A stretch of DNA of 13,208 nt from DATCZS01 sp036525795 (lineage in GTDB: Bacteria; Actinomycetota; Acidimicrobiia; Spongiisociales; ZC4RG35): assembly GCA_036525795.1 (NCBI GenBank), contig DATCZS010000058.1:1-13208 (forward strand), given 5' to 3'. The notes beneath the pieces are model-generated. The model was not told where the DNA came from. It was given only the letters and a program-made list of their open reading frames with translations, and ran no database searches. Numbering within the stretch: the first letter of the stretch is position 1; each line of letters opens with the position of its first letter. A program made the position numbers and the translations under genes. This document shows positions 6,772 through 12,637 of this stretch, piece after piece.

Positions 6772-6957
6772 ATGGCTCGTAAATCAATGATCGCCAAGGC
6801 CAACCGAACGCCGAAGTTCAAGGTGCGCGGCTACAACCGCTGCAAGCGGTGCGGCCGCTCGCGTGCCTACCTGCGCGACTTCGGGATGTGCCGTATCTGT
6901 TTCCGTGAGCTGGCCAGCCGCGGGGAGCTGCCCGGTGTGAGAAAGGCGTCGTGGTAA
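6772..6957 (+). CDS. rpsZ: 30S ribosomal protein S14, zinc-binding type Z (uS14)
   Basis: S14 is a late-binding head protein next to S3 and S10. This is the short zinc form: 61 residues with Cys24-x-x-Cys27 and Cys40-x-x-Cys43 around GRSRAYLRDFGM, the standard ribbon. The longer zinc-free paralog, often found elsewhere in actinobacteria and used in zinc shortage, is not in this window. The ATG at 6772 gives the family start MARKSMIAK, with GAGGGAGGG at 6755-6763. An ATG at 6765 is out of frame and closes after five codons. Confidence 0.97.
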   Translation: MARKSMIAKANRTPKFKVRGYNRCKRCGRSRAYLRDFGMCRICFRELASRGELPGVRKASW

Positions 6958-6959
6958 CG

Positions 6960-7355
6960 ATGATGACCGATCCGATCGCAGACATGCTGACGAGGATCCG
7001 CAACGCGGTGGCCGTAGGCCACGCGCGCGTGACCATGCCGTCGTCGAAGATGAAAGAATCGCTGGCAAAGGTGTTGACCGCCGAGGGGTTCATCGACCGC
7101 TACGAGGTGACGTCGGAGGGTTCTCATGCCCAGCTGACCATCGTGCTCCGCTACGGCGCCCGGCGCGCTCCGGCCCTCCAGGGTGTCAAGCGGATCTCCA
7201 AGCCCGGACACCGCGTCTACCGGGGGGCATCGGAACTGCCCCGGGTTCAGGGCGGTCTCGGGGTCGCGGTCGTGTCGACGTCGCAGGGCATGCTGCCCGA
7301 CCGTGAGGCGCGGCGGCGTCGCCTGGGCGGCGAGATCGTGTGCGAGGTGTGGTGA
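6960..7355 (+). CDS. rpsH: 30S ribosomal protein S8 (uS8)
   Basis: S8 is a primary 16S rRNA binder. In E. coli it also represses the spc operon, which is not shown here. Three starts are possible: GTG 6951, ATG 6960 and ATG 6963. I chose 6960 (131 residues, MMTDPIADMLTRIRNA) because the family begins M-x-M-T-D or M-T-D, and because the only purine-rich site (GAAAGG, 6941-6946) is too close to the GTG. Motifs are DPIADMLTRIRNA (4-16), the VVSTSQGMLPDREAR block (104-118) and the C-terminal GGEIVCEVW (123-131). It starts two bases after the rpsZ stop. The core identity is certain; the start is not. Confidence 0.96.
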   Translation: MMTDPIADMLTRIRNAVAVGHARVTMPSSKMKESLAKVLTAEGFIDRYEVTSEGSHAQLTIVLRYGARRAPALQGVKRISKPGHRVYRGASELPRVQGGLGVAVVSTSQGMLPDREARRRRLGGEIVCEVW

Positions 7356-7356
7356 G

Positions 7357-7893
7357 ATGAGTCGCATAGGCAAGATGCCGGTGACCGTGCCCAAAGGCGT
7401 CGAGATCCGGGTGGATGGGGGCAACGTCACCGTCAAGGGGCCCAAGGGCGAGCTCGCCCGCCGGTTCCACGATCGCGTCGCGATCACCCTCGAGGACGAC
7501 GTGGCCTCGGTGAACCGGGTGGACGACACCCGCGAGTCCCGGGCGCTGCATGGTTTGAGCCGTGCGCTGCTCGCCAACATGGTGACAGGGGTGTCCGAGG
7601 GCTATCGCAAGGATCTCGAGATCGTCGGCGTCGGCTACCGGGCGGCGCTCAAGGGCCAGGACCTGGAGATGCAGTTGGGCTTCTCGCACCCTGTGTCCGT
7701 TCTCGCCCCGGAGGGTGTCACCTTCGAGGTGCCAGAGCCCACCAAGGTGACGGTGTCGGGCATCGACAAGGAACTGGTGGGCCAGGTGGCCGCCGACATC
7801 CGCAAGCTGCGTCCGCCGGAGCCGTACAAGGGCAAGGGCATCCGCTACGCCGGCGAGCACGTGCGTCGCAAGGCAGGAAAGGCAGGTCGATGA
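7357..7893 (+). CDS. rplF: 50S ribosomal protein L6 (uL6)
   Basis: L6 sits at the base of the factor-binding stalk and has two similar beta-alpha domains. The frame is open well upstream, but the family start MSRIGKMPVTVPKGV is at the ATG at 7357, one base after the rpsH stop, with GAGGTG at 7344-7349. The 178 residues are the normal length. Motifs are VTVKGPKGEL (24-33), the linker around MVTGVSEGYRKDLEIVGVGY (75-94) and the signature PEPYKGKGIRYAGE (154-167). It overlaps rplR by four bases. Confidence 0.97.
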   Translation: MSRIGKMPVTVPKGVEIRVDGGNVTVKGPKGELARRFHDRVAITLEDDVASVNRVDDTRESRALHGLSRALLANMVTGVSEGYRKDLEIVGVGYRAALKGQDLEMQLGFSHPVSVLAPEGVTFEVPEPTKVTVSGIDKELVGQVAADIRKLRPPEPYKGKGIRYAGEHVRRKAGKAGR

Positions 7894-8246
7894 TGAGTGT
7901 GGTTCGCAAGAACGCGCGGGTGCGTCGACATGCCCGCGTGCGCCGCAAGGTGATCGGGACCACCGATCGGCCTCGCCTGGCCGTCTACCGCTCGAACCGG
8001 TACATCTATGCCCAGGTCATCGACGACGCCCAAGGCAACACGGTGGCGGCTGCATCCAGTCAGGAGGAGACGCTTCGCCAGAAATCACTGACCGTCGAGA
8101 CGGCCGGTGAGGTCGGCAGGCTCCTCGCCGAGCGCGCCACGGCCGCAGGCGTCTCGTCTGTGGTGTTCGACCGGGGTGGATTCAAGTTCCACGGCCGCAT
8201 CAAGGCGCTGGCCGACGCCGCTCGAGACGGAGGACTGGAGTTCTGA
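7890..8246 (+). CDS. rplR: 50S ribosomal protein L18 (uL18)
   Basis: L18 binds 5S rRNA with L5 and anchors it to the large subunit. It has 118 residues with a strongly basic N-terminus (residues 6-20 are mostly Arg, Lys and His), as usual. Motifs are RPRLAVYRSNRYIYAQVIDD (27-46) and VVFDRGGFKFHGRIKALADA (91-110), ending in GLEF. Two adjacent ATGs (7890 and 7893) are possible and differ by one residue. GGAAAGGCAGG (7876-7886) is the ribosome site. It overlaps rplF (ATGA) and shares one base with the rpsE ATG. Confidence 0.96.
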   Translation: MMSVVRKNARVRRHARVRRKVIGTTDRPRLAVYRSNRYIYAQVIDDAQGNTVAAASSQEETLRQKSLTVETAGEVGRLLAERATAAGVSSVVFDRGGFKFHGRIKALADAARDGGLEF

Positions 8247-8788
8247 TGACCGATCAACAGCAGCAGTACGACGAGAGGGTCATCCAGATCAACCGGGTGG
8301 CCAAGGTCGTCAAGGGTGGCCGCCGGTTTTCGTTCACCGCCCTGGTGGTGGTGGGCGACGGCAACGGCCGCGTGGGCCTTGGCTACGGCAAGGCGCGTGA
8401 GGTTCCGGCCGCGATCCAGAAGGCGATGGAGATCGCCCGCAAGGGCATGATGATGGTGCCGATGGCGGGCCAGACCGTCATCCACGAGACCGTCGGCAGC
8501 CACGACGCCTCCCGGGTGTTGATCAAGCCGGCCGCCCCCGGTACCGGTGTGATCGCGGGCGGGGCGGTGCGTCAGATCCTGGAGGCGGCCGGCATCAAGG
8601 ATGCCCTGGCCAAGTCGCTGGGAGCACCGACCCATCTCAATGTCGCTCGCGCCACCATGGATGCTCTTGCCTCCCAGCGCCGCCCGGACGAGGTGGCGAG
8701 GCTGCGAGGGAAGCAGGCCGAGGACTTCGTGCCTCCGGCGCTGCTCGCCGCCTACCGGTCGACCGAGTCCGTGCGGGCCCGGTCCTGA
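8246..8788 (+). CDS. rpsE: 30S ribosomal protein S5 (uS5)
   Basis: S5 lines the mRNA entry channel and influences decoding accuracy; its loop 2 is where spectinomycin-resistance changes occur. It has 180 residues. The double-stranded RNA-binding fold is seen in INRVAKVVKGGRRFSFTALV (15-34) and VVGDGNGRVGLGYGKAREVP (35-54). The C-terminal domain shows GTGVIAGGAVRQILEAAGI (99-117) and LNVARATMDAL (131-141). The spectinomycin loop (about 20-28) has no visible deletion. The ATG at 8246 overlaps the rplR stop by one base, with GGAG at 8237-8240. Confidence 0.97.
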   Translation: MTDQQQQYDERVIQINRVAKVVKGGRRFSFTALVVVGDGNGRVGLGYGKAREVPAAIQKAMEIARKGMMMVPMAGQTVIHETVGSHDASRVLIKPAAPGTGVIAGGAVRQILEAAGIKDALAKSLGAPTHLNVARATMDALASQRRPDEVARLRGKQAEDFVPPALLAAYRSTESVRARS

Positions 8789-8799
8789 GGAGGATGCAC

Positions 8800-8979
8800 A
8801 TGGCGAAGCTGCAAGTCACGCTCAAGCGGAGTGTCATCGGGGAGAAGCCAAAGACGCGCGCCAATGTGCGGTCGCTGGGCTTGCGCAAGCTCCACCAGAC
8901 GGTCGAGCACGACGACACCCCCGATGTCCGCGGGATGATCCACAAGGTCCGCCACCTCGTCGAGGTGGAGGAGAAGTAG
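8800..8979 (+). CDS. rpmD: 50S ribosomal protein L30 (uL30)
   Basis: L30 is a small ferredoxin-like protein of the large subunit, absent from some lineages. The longest frame begins at ATG 8794, but GAGGAGG (8787-8793) directly abuts it, leaving no spacer. The ATG at 8800 sits six bases from that site and gives MAKLQVTLKRSVIGEKPKTR, the family N-terminus, so I call 59 residues from there. The conserved GLRKLHQTVEHDDTPDVRGM (27-46) segment is complete. It is the last tightly packed gene; a 67-base spacer with repeats follows. Confidence 0.95.
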   Translation: MAKLQVTLKRSVIGEKPKTRANVRSLGLRKLHQTVEHDDTPDVRGMIHKVRHLVEVEEK

Positions 8980-8982
8980 TCG

Positions 8983-9045
8983 TTCCCATGTCCCACGTCC
9001 CATTCGGAAGACGTGTGGCGTGCGACGTGAGACGTAGGACGAGAA
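8983..9045 (+). repeat. Heptad repeat array 2 (rpmD-rplO spacer)
   Basis: The spacer begins with three GTC-type heptads (TCCCA at 8984, 8991 and 8998) and then has five GAC-type heptads (GACGTG at 9010, GGCGTG at 9017, GACGTG at 9024, GACGTA at 9031, GACGAG at 9038), each step exactly seven bases. At the switch point CACGTC (8994-8999) can pair with GACGTG (9010-9015) across a 10-base loop. The last units supply AGGA (9036-9039), the only ribosome-site candidate for rplO. Confidence 0.8.
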
Positions 9046-9046
9046 C

Positions 9047-9514
9047 ATGAGCGAAGAAACCAAGGAACAACTGAAGCTGCACCATCTGGCGCCGCCTCCC
9101 GGGTCGAAGAAGACTCGCATCCGGGTGGGCCGGGGCGAGGGTGGCCGCCGGGGCAAGACCGCCGGGCGAGGCACGAAGGGTCTCAAGGCCCGCAACACCC
9201 TGCGGCCCGGATTCGAAGGCGGCCAGACTCCTCTGGTTCGCCGCCTCCCCAAGCTGCGCGGGTTCAAGAACCCGAACAAGGAGATCTACACGGTCATCAA
9301 CGTCGGCGCGCTGGGCGAGGCCTTCCCGGCCGGGTCGACGGTCACCGTCGAAGACCTGCGGGACAAGGGGCTCGTCCGGCATCGGGGACGGGTGAAGATC
9401 CTCGCCGAGGGCGAGCTGACCCACGCCCTGTCGGTCCAGGCGCATGCCGTCAGCGGTGCAGCCAGGACCAAGATCGAATCCGCCGGAGGGAGTGTCGAAC
9501 TCGTCACCGGATGA
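9047..9514 (+). CDS. rplO: 50S ribosomal protein L15 (uL15)
   Basis: L15 is a late-assembly protein of the large subunit with a long basic N-terminal tail. It has 155 residues. The family block KLHHLAPPPGSKKTRIRVGR (10-29) is followed by the glycine/arginine-rich GKTAGRGTKGLKARN (36-50) and GFEGGQTPLVRRLPKLRGF (55-73). The signature region near the C-terminus (KILAEGELTHALSVQAHAVS, 117-136) is present. Eight residues (MSEETKEQ) precede the usual start. The ATG at 9047 has only a weak site (AGGA), formed by the end of the upstream repeat array. Confidence 0.96.
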   Translation: MSEETKEQLKLHHLAPPPGSKKTRIRVGRGEGGRRGKTAGRGTKGLKARNTLRPGFEGGQTPLVRRLPKLRGFKNPNKEIYTVINVGALGEAFPAGSTVTVEDLRDKGLVRHRGRVKILAEGELTHALSVQAHAVSGAARTKIESAGGSVELVTG

Positions 9515-9520
9515 CCGGCA

Positions 9521-9607
9521 TCGTCCATCGTCCCGAGTCCGGGGTCCAGGTCGCAGACTCCGGTACCATGCCGGCGGCCGGATCTGAACGCCGGATTCCG
9601 GACTCCG
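9521..9607 (+). repeat. Heptad repeat array 3 (rplO-secY spacer), degenerate
   Basis: The 124-base spacer holds a more worn array. GTCC starts at 9523, 9530, 9537 and 9544, and after one disrupted unit CTCC appears at 9558, still on the 7-base grid. A second short stretch, GGATTCC then GGACTCC, is at 9593-9606 but out of phase with the first. A 7-base direct repeat, GCCGGAT, is at 9577-9583 and 9590-9596. No convincing promoter for secY is seen. Confidence 0.6.
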
Positions 9608-9638
9608 CAAACTGCCCGACAACGAGCACGAGAGTCAC

Positions 9639-10976
9639 ATGAACGTCCTATCCATCTATCGCCACATGTTCGTCATCCCGGATCTTCGGAAGAAGATCCT
9701 GTTCACGCTGGCGATGTTCGCCGTCTACCGGCTCGGTGCCGCCATCCCGGTACCCGGAGTGGACCTCGAGCGGGTCAGCCTGTTCCAGGAACAGCAGCAG
9801 GTCGGCGGGGTGTTCGGTCTCCTCAACCTGTTCTCAGGTGGGGCGCTCGAACAGCTCTCGGTGTTTGCCCTGGGCATCATGCCCTACATCACCGCCTCCA
9901 TCATCATGCAGCTGCTGACGGTCGTGATTCCGCGCCTGCAGGCCTTGCAGGACGAAGGTGAGGCGGGTCGCAAGGTCATCACCCAGTGGACGCGCTACAT
10001 GACCGTCATCCTGGCGCTGATCCAGTCCACCGGCTTCACGTTCCTGTTCCACGCCGGGACGTTCACCAACGGGATCGACCTGATCCCCAACTACAACCCG
10101 GGCAGGGTGTCGCTCATCGTGTTGACCATGACGGCCGGAACGGCATTCGTCATGTGGTTGGGCGAGCTCATCACCCAGCGGGGAGTGGGCAACGGGATGT
10201 CGCTTCTGATCTTCATCTCGATCGTCAGTCAGCTCCCCTTCACGCTCGGCCAGCTGTGGTTCGCCACCGCCGGCGGCATCGGAGGCACCCGGGAGTGGAT
10301 CCAGTTCATCGTGGTGATCATCGCCTTCCTGCTGATGATCGTGGCGATCATCTACATGGATCAGGCGCAGCGGCGCATTCCGATCCAGTTCGCCAAGCGG
10401 GTGAGGGGCCGCCGGGTGATGGGAGGCCAGTCCACCTACATCCCGTTGAAGGTGAACACGGCCGGGGTGATCCCGGTGATCTTCGCCACGTCGATCCTGC
10501 TGTTCCCGGCGCTGGTCGTGACGGCGATTCCGTCGGAGGGGCGGTTCATCTCCGCCATCCGAACCTGGGTGGATCAGAACCTGGGTGGGGCCGGCGGCAG
10601 CGGTCAGATCAGCCTGTGGTATGTGATGGCCTTGTTCGGACTGATCATCTTCTTCACCTACTTCTACACCGCCATCCAGTTCGATCCGGTGAAGCAGGCC
10701 GAGATGATCCAGCGTCAGGGAGGCTTCATCCCCGGCGTTCGCCCCGGCCGCCAGACCCAGCAGCACCTCGGTCACATCCTCAACCGGATCACCCTGCCCG
10801 GCTCCATCTTCCTGGGCGTGATCGCCGTGCTGCCCTCGTTCGCGTCGCTGTTGTGGAACATCCCGATCGGGCTGTCCGGCGTCTCGATTCTGATCGTGGT
10901 GGGCGTTGCCCTCGAGACGATGAAGCAGATCGAGAGCCAGCTCACCATGCGCAACTACGAGGGGTTCCTCACGTGA
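9639..10976 (+). CDS. secY: Protein translocase subunit SecY
   Basis: SecY is the channel subunit of the SecYEG translocon in the cytoplasmic membrane. The 445 residues and about ten hydrophobic segments fit the family. The first helix is at about 17-37. The plug and TM2 region includes VFGLLNLFSGGALEQLSVFA (58-77) and MPYITASIIMQLL (81-93). The second signature, LGELITQRGVGNGMSLLIFI (174-193), is complete. The cytosolic loops with RVRGRRVMGGQSTYIPLKVN (254-273) and IQRQGGFIPGVRPGRQT (357-373), which contact the ribosome and SecA, are intact. The C-terminus is QIESQLTMRNYEGFL. The ATG at 9639 has no strong Shine-Dalgarno (only GAGAG at about 9629-9633). It follows rplO after a repeat-bearing spacer. 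Confidence 0.98.
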   Translation: MNVLSIYRHMFVIPDLRKKILFTLAMFAVYRLGAAIPVPGVDLERVSLFQEQQQVGGVFGLLNLFSGGALEQLSVFALGIMPYITASIIMQLLTVVIPRLQALQDEGEAGRKVITQWTRYMTVILALIQSTGFTFLFHAGTFTNGIDLIPNYNPGRVSLIVLTMTAGTAFVMWLGELITQRGVGNGMSLLIFISIVSQLPFTLGQLWFATAGGIGGTREWIQFIVVIIAFLLMIVAIIYMDQAQRRIPIQFAKRVRGRRVMGGQSTYIPLKVNTAGVIPVIFATSILLFPALVVTAIPSEGRFISAIRTWVDQNLGGAGGSGQISLWYVMALFGLIIFFTYFYTAIQFDPVKQAEMIQRQGGFIPGVRPGRQTQQHLGHILNRITLPGSIFLGVIAVLPSFASLLWNIPIGLSGVSILIVVGVALETMKQIESQLTMRNYEGFLT

Positions 10977-10983
10977 GGGCTCT

Positions 10984-11055
10984 GCGAGTCCTCGCCTCAC
11001 GCCTCACGCCGCACGCCTCAGACGTGGGACGTGGGACGTGGGACGTGGGACGTGA
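10984..11055 (+). repeat. Heptad repeat array 4 (secY-adk spacer)
   Basis: The left half has C-rich units (CTCGCCT at 10991, CACGCCT at 10998, CACGCCG at 11005, CACGCCT at 11012). The right half has four exact GACGTGG units (11021, 11028, 11035, 11042) and one GACGTGA (11049). All steps are seven bases except a 2-base shift where the two halves meet. Four identical units in a row make this the least diverged array on the GAC-type strand. It ends seven bases before the adk start codon. Confidence 0.85.
11026..11049 (+). promoter_or_regulatory. G-quadruplex motif in the adk 5' leader
   Basis: GGG tracts at 11026-11028, 11033-11035, 11040-11042 and 11047-11049 are separated by identical four-base ACGT loops, a perfect G3N4G3N4G3N4G3 pattern on the mRNA-sense strand. 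It ends 12 bases before the adk GTG and covers the only ribosome-site-like purines. If it folds in RNA it could limit adk translation or pause transcription. The motif is seen directly; the folding is inferred. Confidence 0.55.
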
Positions 11056-11061
11056 AACGCC

Positions 11062-11610
11062 GTGAGACTCCTCTTTGTCGGTCCTCCCGGTGCCGGCAAG
11101 GGCACCCAGGCGCAGCGGGTGGCGGAACGGCTCGGCATCGCTCACGTCTCGACCGGCGAAATGTTCCGGGCACTCGACGAGTCGACAGACCTGGGCAGGC
11201 GCGTCAACGAGATCATGGAGTCCGGTGCGTACGTTCCCGACTCGATCGTGATCGAGATGCTCGAAGAGCGGATCTCCCACGATGATGCCGCCGGCGGGTA
11301 CATCCTCGACGGGTTCCCCCGCACGCTGCCTCAGGCGGATGCGCTCGACGGGTTCCTGGGACGCGACGGCCTCGACGCCGTCGTGTTGTTCGTGGTCGAC
11401 GAGGACGAGGTCGTGGCGCGGATGACCGCCCGGGGGAGGGCGGACGACACCGAGGACACGATCCGCACCCGACTGGCCGTCTACCGGGACCAGACCGCGC
11501 CTCTCATCGAGCGGTACGACGGCCGCGGCATCATCCGCCGGGTCGATGCGATGGGCGACATCGAGACCATCACACAACGCGTCCTCGCGGCGCTGGATTC
11601 ATCGTCCTGA
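11062..11610 (+). CDS. adk: Adenylate kinase, short (LID-less) form
   Basis: This enzyme interconverts ATP + AMP and 2 ADP in the cytosol. It has 182 residues. The P-loop is GPPGAGKGT (7-15), the AMP-binding part has STGEMFRAL (30-38) and the DGFPRTLPQADAL block (83-95), and the C-terminal part has RLAVYRDQTAPLIERY (137-152). Where long bacterial forms insert a LID domain of about 30-40 residues, here there is only the short loop RGRADDTEDTIRTRL (124-138), as is usual in actinobacteria. The start is GTG at 11062, chosen because the P-loop must sit near residue 7. There is no real Shine-Dalgarno, only repeat-derived GGGA at 11047-11050. Confidence 0.96.
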   Translation: MRLLFVGPPGAGKGTQAQRVAERLGIAHVSTGEMFRALDESTDLGRRVNEIMESGAYVPDSIVIEMLEERISHDDAAGGYILDGFPRTLPQADALDGFLGRDGLDAVVLFVVDEDEVVARMTARGRADDTEDTIRTRLAVYRDQTAPLIERYDGRGIIRRVDAMGDIETITQRVLAALDSSS

Positions 11611-11618
11611 TGGTTCGG

Positions 11619-11688
11619 TGTCGGGTCCTGGGCCAGGACGTGGGTCTGTCTCGAACGCATGACCCAGGACTCATCACTCATGACTGCG
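11619..11688 (+). repeat. Heptad repeat array 5 (adk-map spacer), degenerate
   Basis: Ten consecutive 7-base units can be laid from 11619 to 11688. The clearest are GACCCAG (11661), GACTCAT (11668), CACTCAT (11675) and GACTGCG (11682), with GAC on a 7-base grid. The left part contains the 15-base dyad GTCCTGG-G-CCAGGAC (11625-11639). GTCCTGGG (11625-11632) is also complementary to CCCAGGAC (11663-11670). As in the other arrays, GTC-type units precede GAC-type units. Confidence 0.65.
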
Positions 11689-11702
11689 AGCCGGAGGCTC
11701 GC
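11686..11702 (+). promoter_or_regulatory. Hairpin enclosing the map ribosome-binding site
   Basis: GCGAGCC (11686-11692) and GGCTCGC (11696-11702) form a perfect 7-bp stem around the triloop GGA. The Shine-Dalgarno of map, GGAGG at 11693-11697, lies in the loop and the 3' arm. The GTG start is three bases past the stem. If the stem forms, translation of map would be reduced unless ribosomes or another factor open it. The pairing is seen; the control is inferred. Confidence 0.5.
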
Positions 11703-11704
11703 CT

Positions 11705-12487
11705 GTGATCACCATCAAGTCCCGTGACGAGTTCGCCAGGATGGCGGTCGCGGGGAGGTGTGTCGCCGCGGCGCACGAGGCGATTCGCGAGGCGGCGAGG
11801 CCGGGGGTCACGACCGGCGAACTCGACGAGGTCTCCGCCAGGGTCATCGCCGCCCACGGCTGTCTGCCGTCCTTTCTCGGCTACGGGGTGCCGCCGTTCC
11901 CCGGCACCATCTGCGCCTCGCCCAACGATGTCATCGTTCACGGGATCCCCGGGGACTACGTGCTGTCGGACGGTGACGTCCTGTCGATCGATGTCGGCGC
12001 GATCTACGACGGGTTCCACGGCGACGCCGCGTTCACGATGGCCATCGGAGAGGTGCCCCGGGAGGCGCAGGCGCTGATCGACGTCACCGAAGAGGCGATG
12101 TGGGCGGGCATCGCCCAGGTCAGGCACGGTGCCCGTCTCGGCGACATCGGGGCTGCGGTGCAGCAGGTCGGTGAGCGCGCCGGCTACGGGGTCGTGAGGG
12201 AGTACGTCGGCCACGGGATCGGTCGGGCCATGCACGAGGAGCCGCAGATCCCCAACTACGGGGTGTCGGGGCGGGGCATGAAGCTGAGACGGGGCATGGC
12301 GGTGTGCATCGAGCCGATGTTCAACATGGGCAGCCATGCGACCAAGGTGGACCCCGACCACTGGACCGTCCGCACCGAGGACGGCACCGTGTCGGCCCAC
12401 TGGGAGCACACCGTGTGCATCACGCCGGATGGGGTGGTGGTCACCACCGTCGGCGAGGGTGCCACCATTCCGGTCAGCCTGGCCTAG
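11705..12487 (+). CDS. map: Methionine aminopeptidase, type I
   Basis: This metalloenzyme removes the initiator methionine from new proteins at the ribosome exit. It has 260 residues, with the pita-bread fold motifs in order. The substrate-side His79 is in NDVIVHGIP, and the five metal ligands are Asp96 (SIDVG), Asp107 (FHGDAAF), His170 (YVGHGIG), Glu203 (CIEPM) and Glu234 (HWEHTV). All are present, so it should be active. There is no N-terminal zinc-finger extension and no type II insert. The GTG at 11705 has GGAGG at 11693-11697, seven bases away. It lies downstream of adk, the usual secY-adk-map order; infA would often be next but is not in this window. Confidence 0.97.
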   Translation: MITIKSRDEFARMAVAGRCVAAAHEAIREAARPGVTTGELDEVSARVIAAHGCLPSFLGYGVPPFPGTICASPNDVIVHGIPGDYVLSDGDVLSIDVGAIYDGFHGDAAFTMAIGEVPREAQALIDVTEEAMWAGIAQVRHGARLGDIGAAVQQVGERAGYGVVREYVGHGIGRAMHEEPQIPNYGVSGRGMKLRRGMAVCIEPMFNMGSHATKVDPDHWTVRTEDGTVSAHWEHTVCITPDGVVVTTVGEGATIPVSLA

Positions 12488-12491
12488 GCGC

Positions 12492-12587
12492 CAGTCGCAC
12501 GTCGAACGTCTCACGTCCCACGTCCCACGTCCCACGTCACACGTCGCACGTCGCACGTCTCACGTCACACGTGTCGAGGCTCGAGAC
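12492..12587 (+). repeat. Heptad repeat array 6 (map to last gene), longest and most regular
   Basis: ACGTC occurs at 12499, 12506, 12513, 12520, 12527, 12534, 12541, 12548, 12555 and 12562, followed by ACGTG at 12569: eleven copies on an exact 7-base grid. The two variable bases change from unit to unit (CC, GC, TC, AC, GA), with three CC units in the middle. The array then switches to the opposite type with TCGAGGC (12574) and TCGAGAC (12581); the latter heptad also occurs in array 1 at 86-92. ACGTCCC is the exact reverse complement of the GACGTGG unit of array 4. Confidence 0.9.
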
Positions 12588-12637
12588 AGGCGGCATCTGG
12601 CACCCGGTCTCCGCCTGCGACCTGCCACCATCAGCTC

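Noticed and set aside
8794..8799. ATG 8794 as the start of rpmD
   Set aside because: GAGGAGG abuts it with no spacer. ATG 8800 has a six-base spacer and the family N-terminus.
9564..9569. TACCAT as a -10 element for a secY promoter
   Set aside because: It fits the loose TAnnnT pattern, but no TTGACA-like -35 lies 16-18 bases upstream (the region is GGGGTC-like), and the site falls inside the degenerate repeat spacer.
11659..11727. Short upstream ORF from ATG 11659 overlapping the map start
   Set aside because: It has no ribosome site of its own, its sequence is the repeat array, and nothing supports translation.
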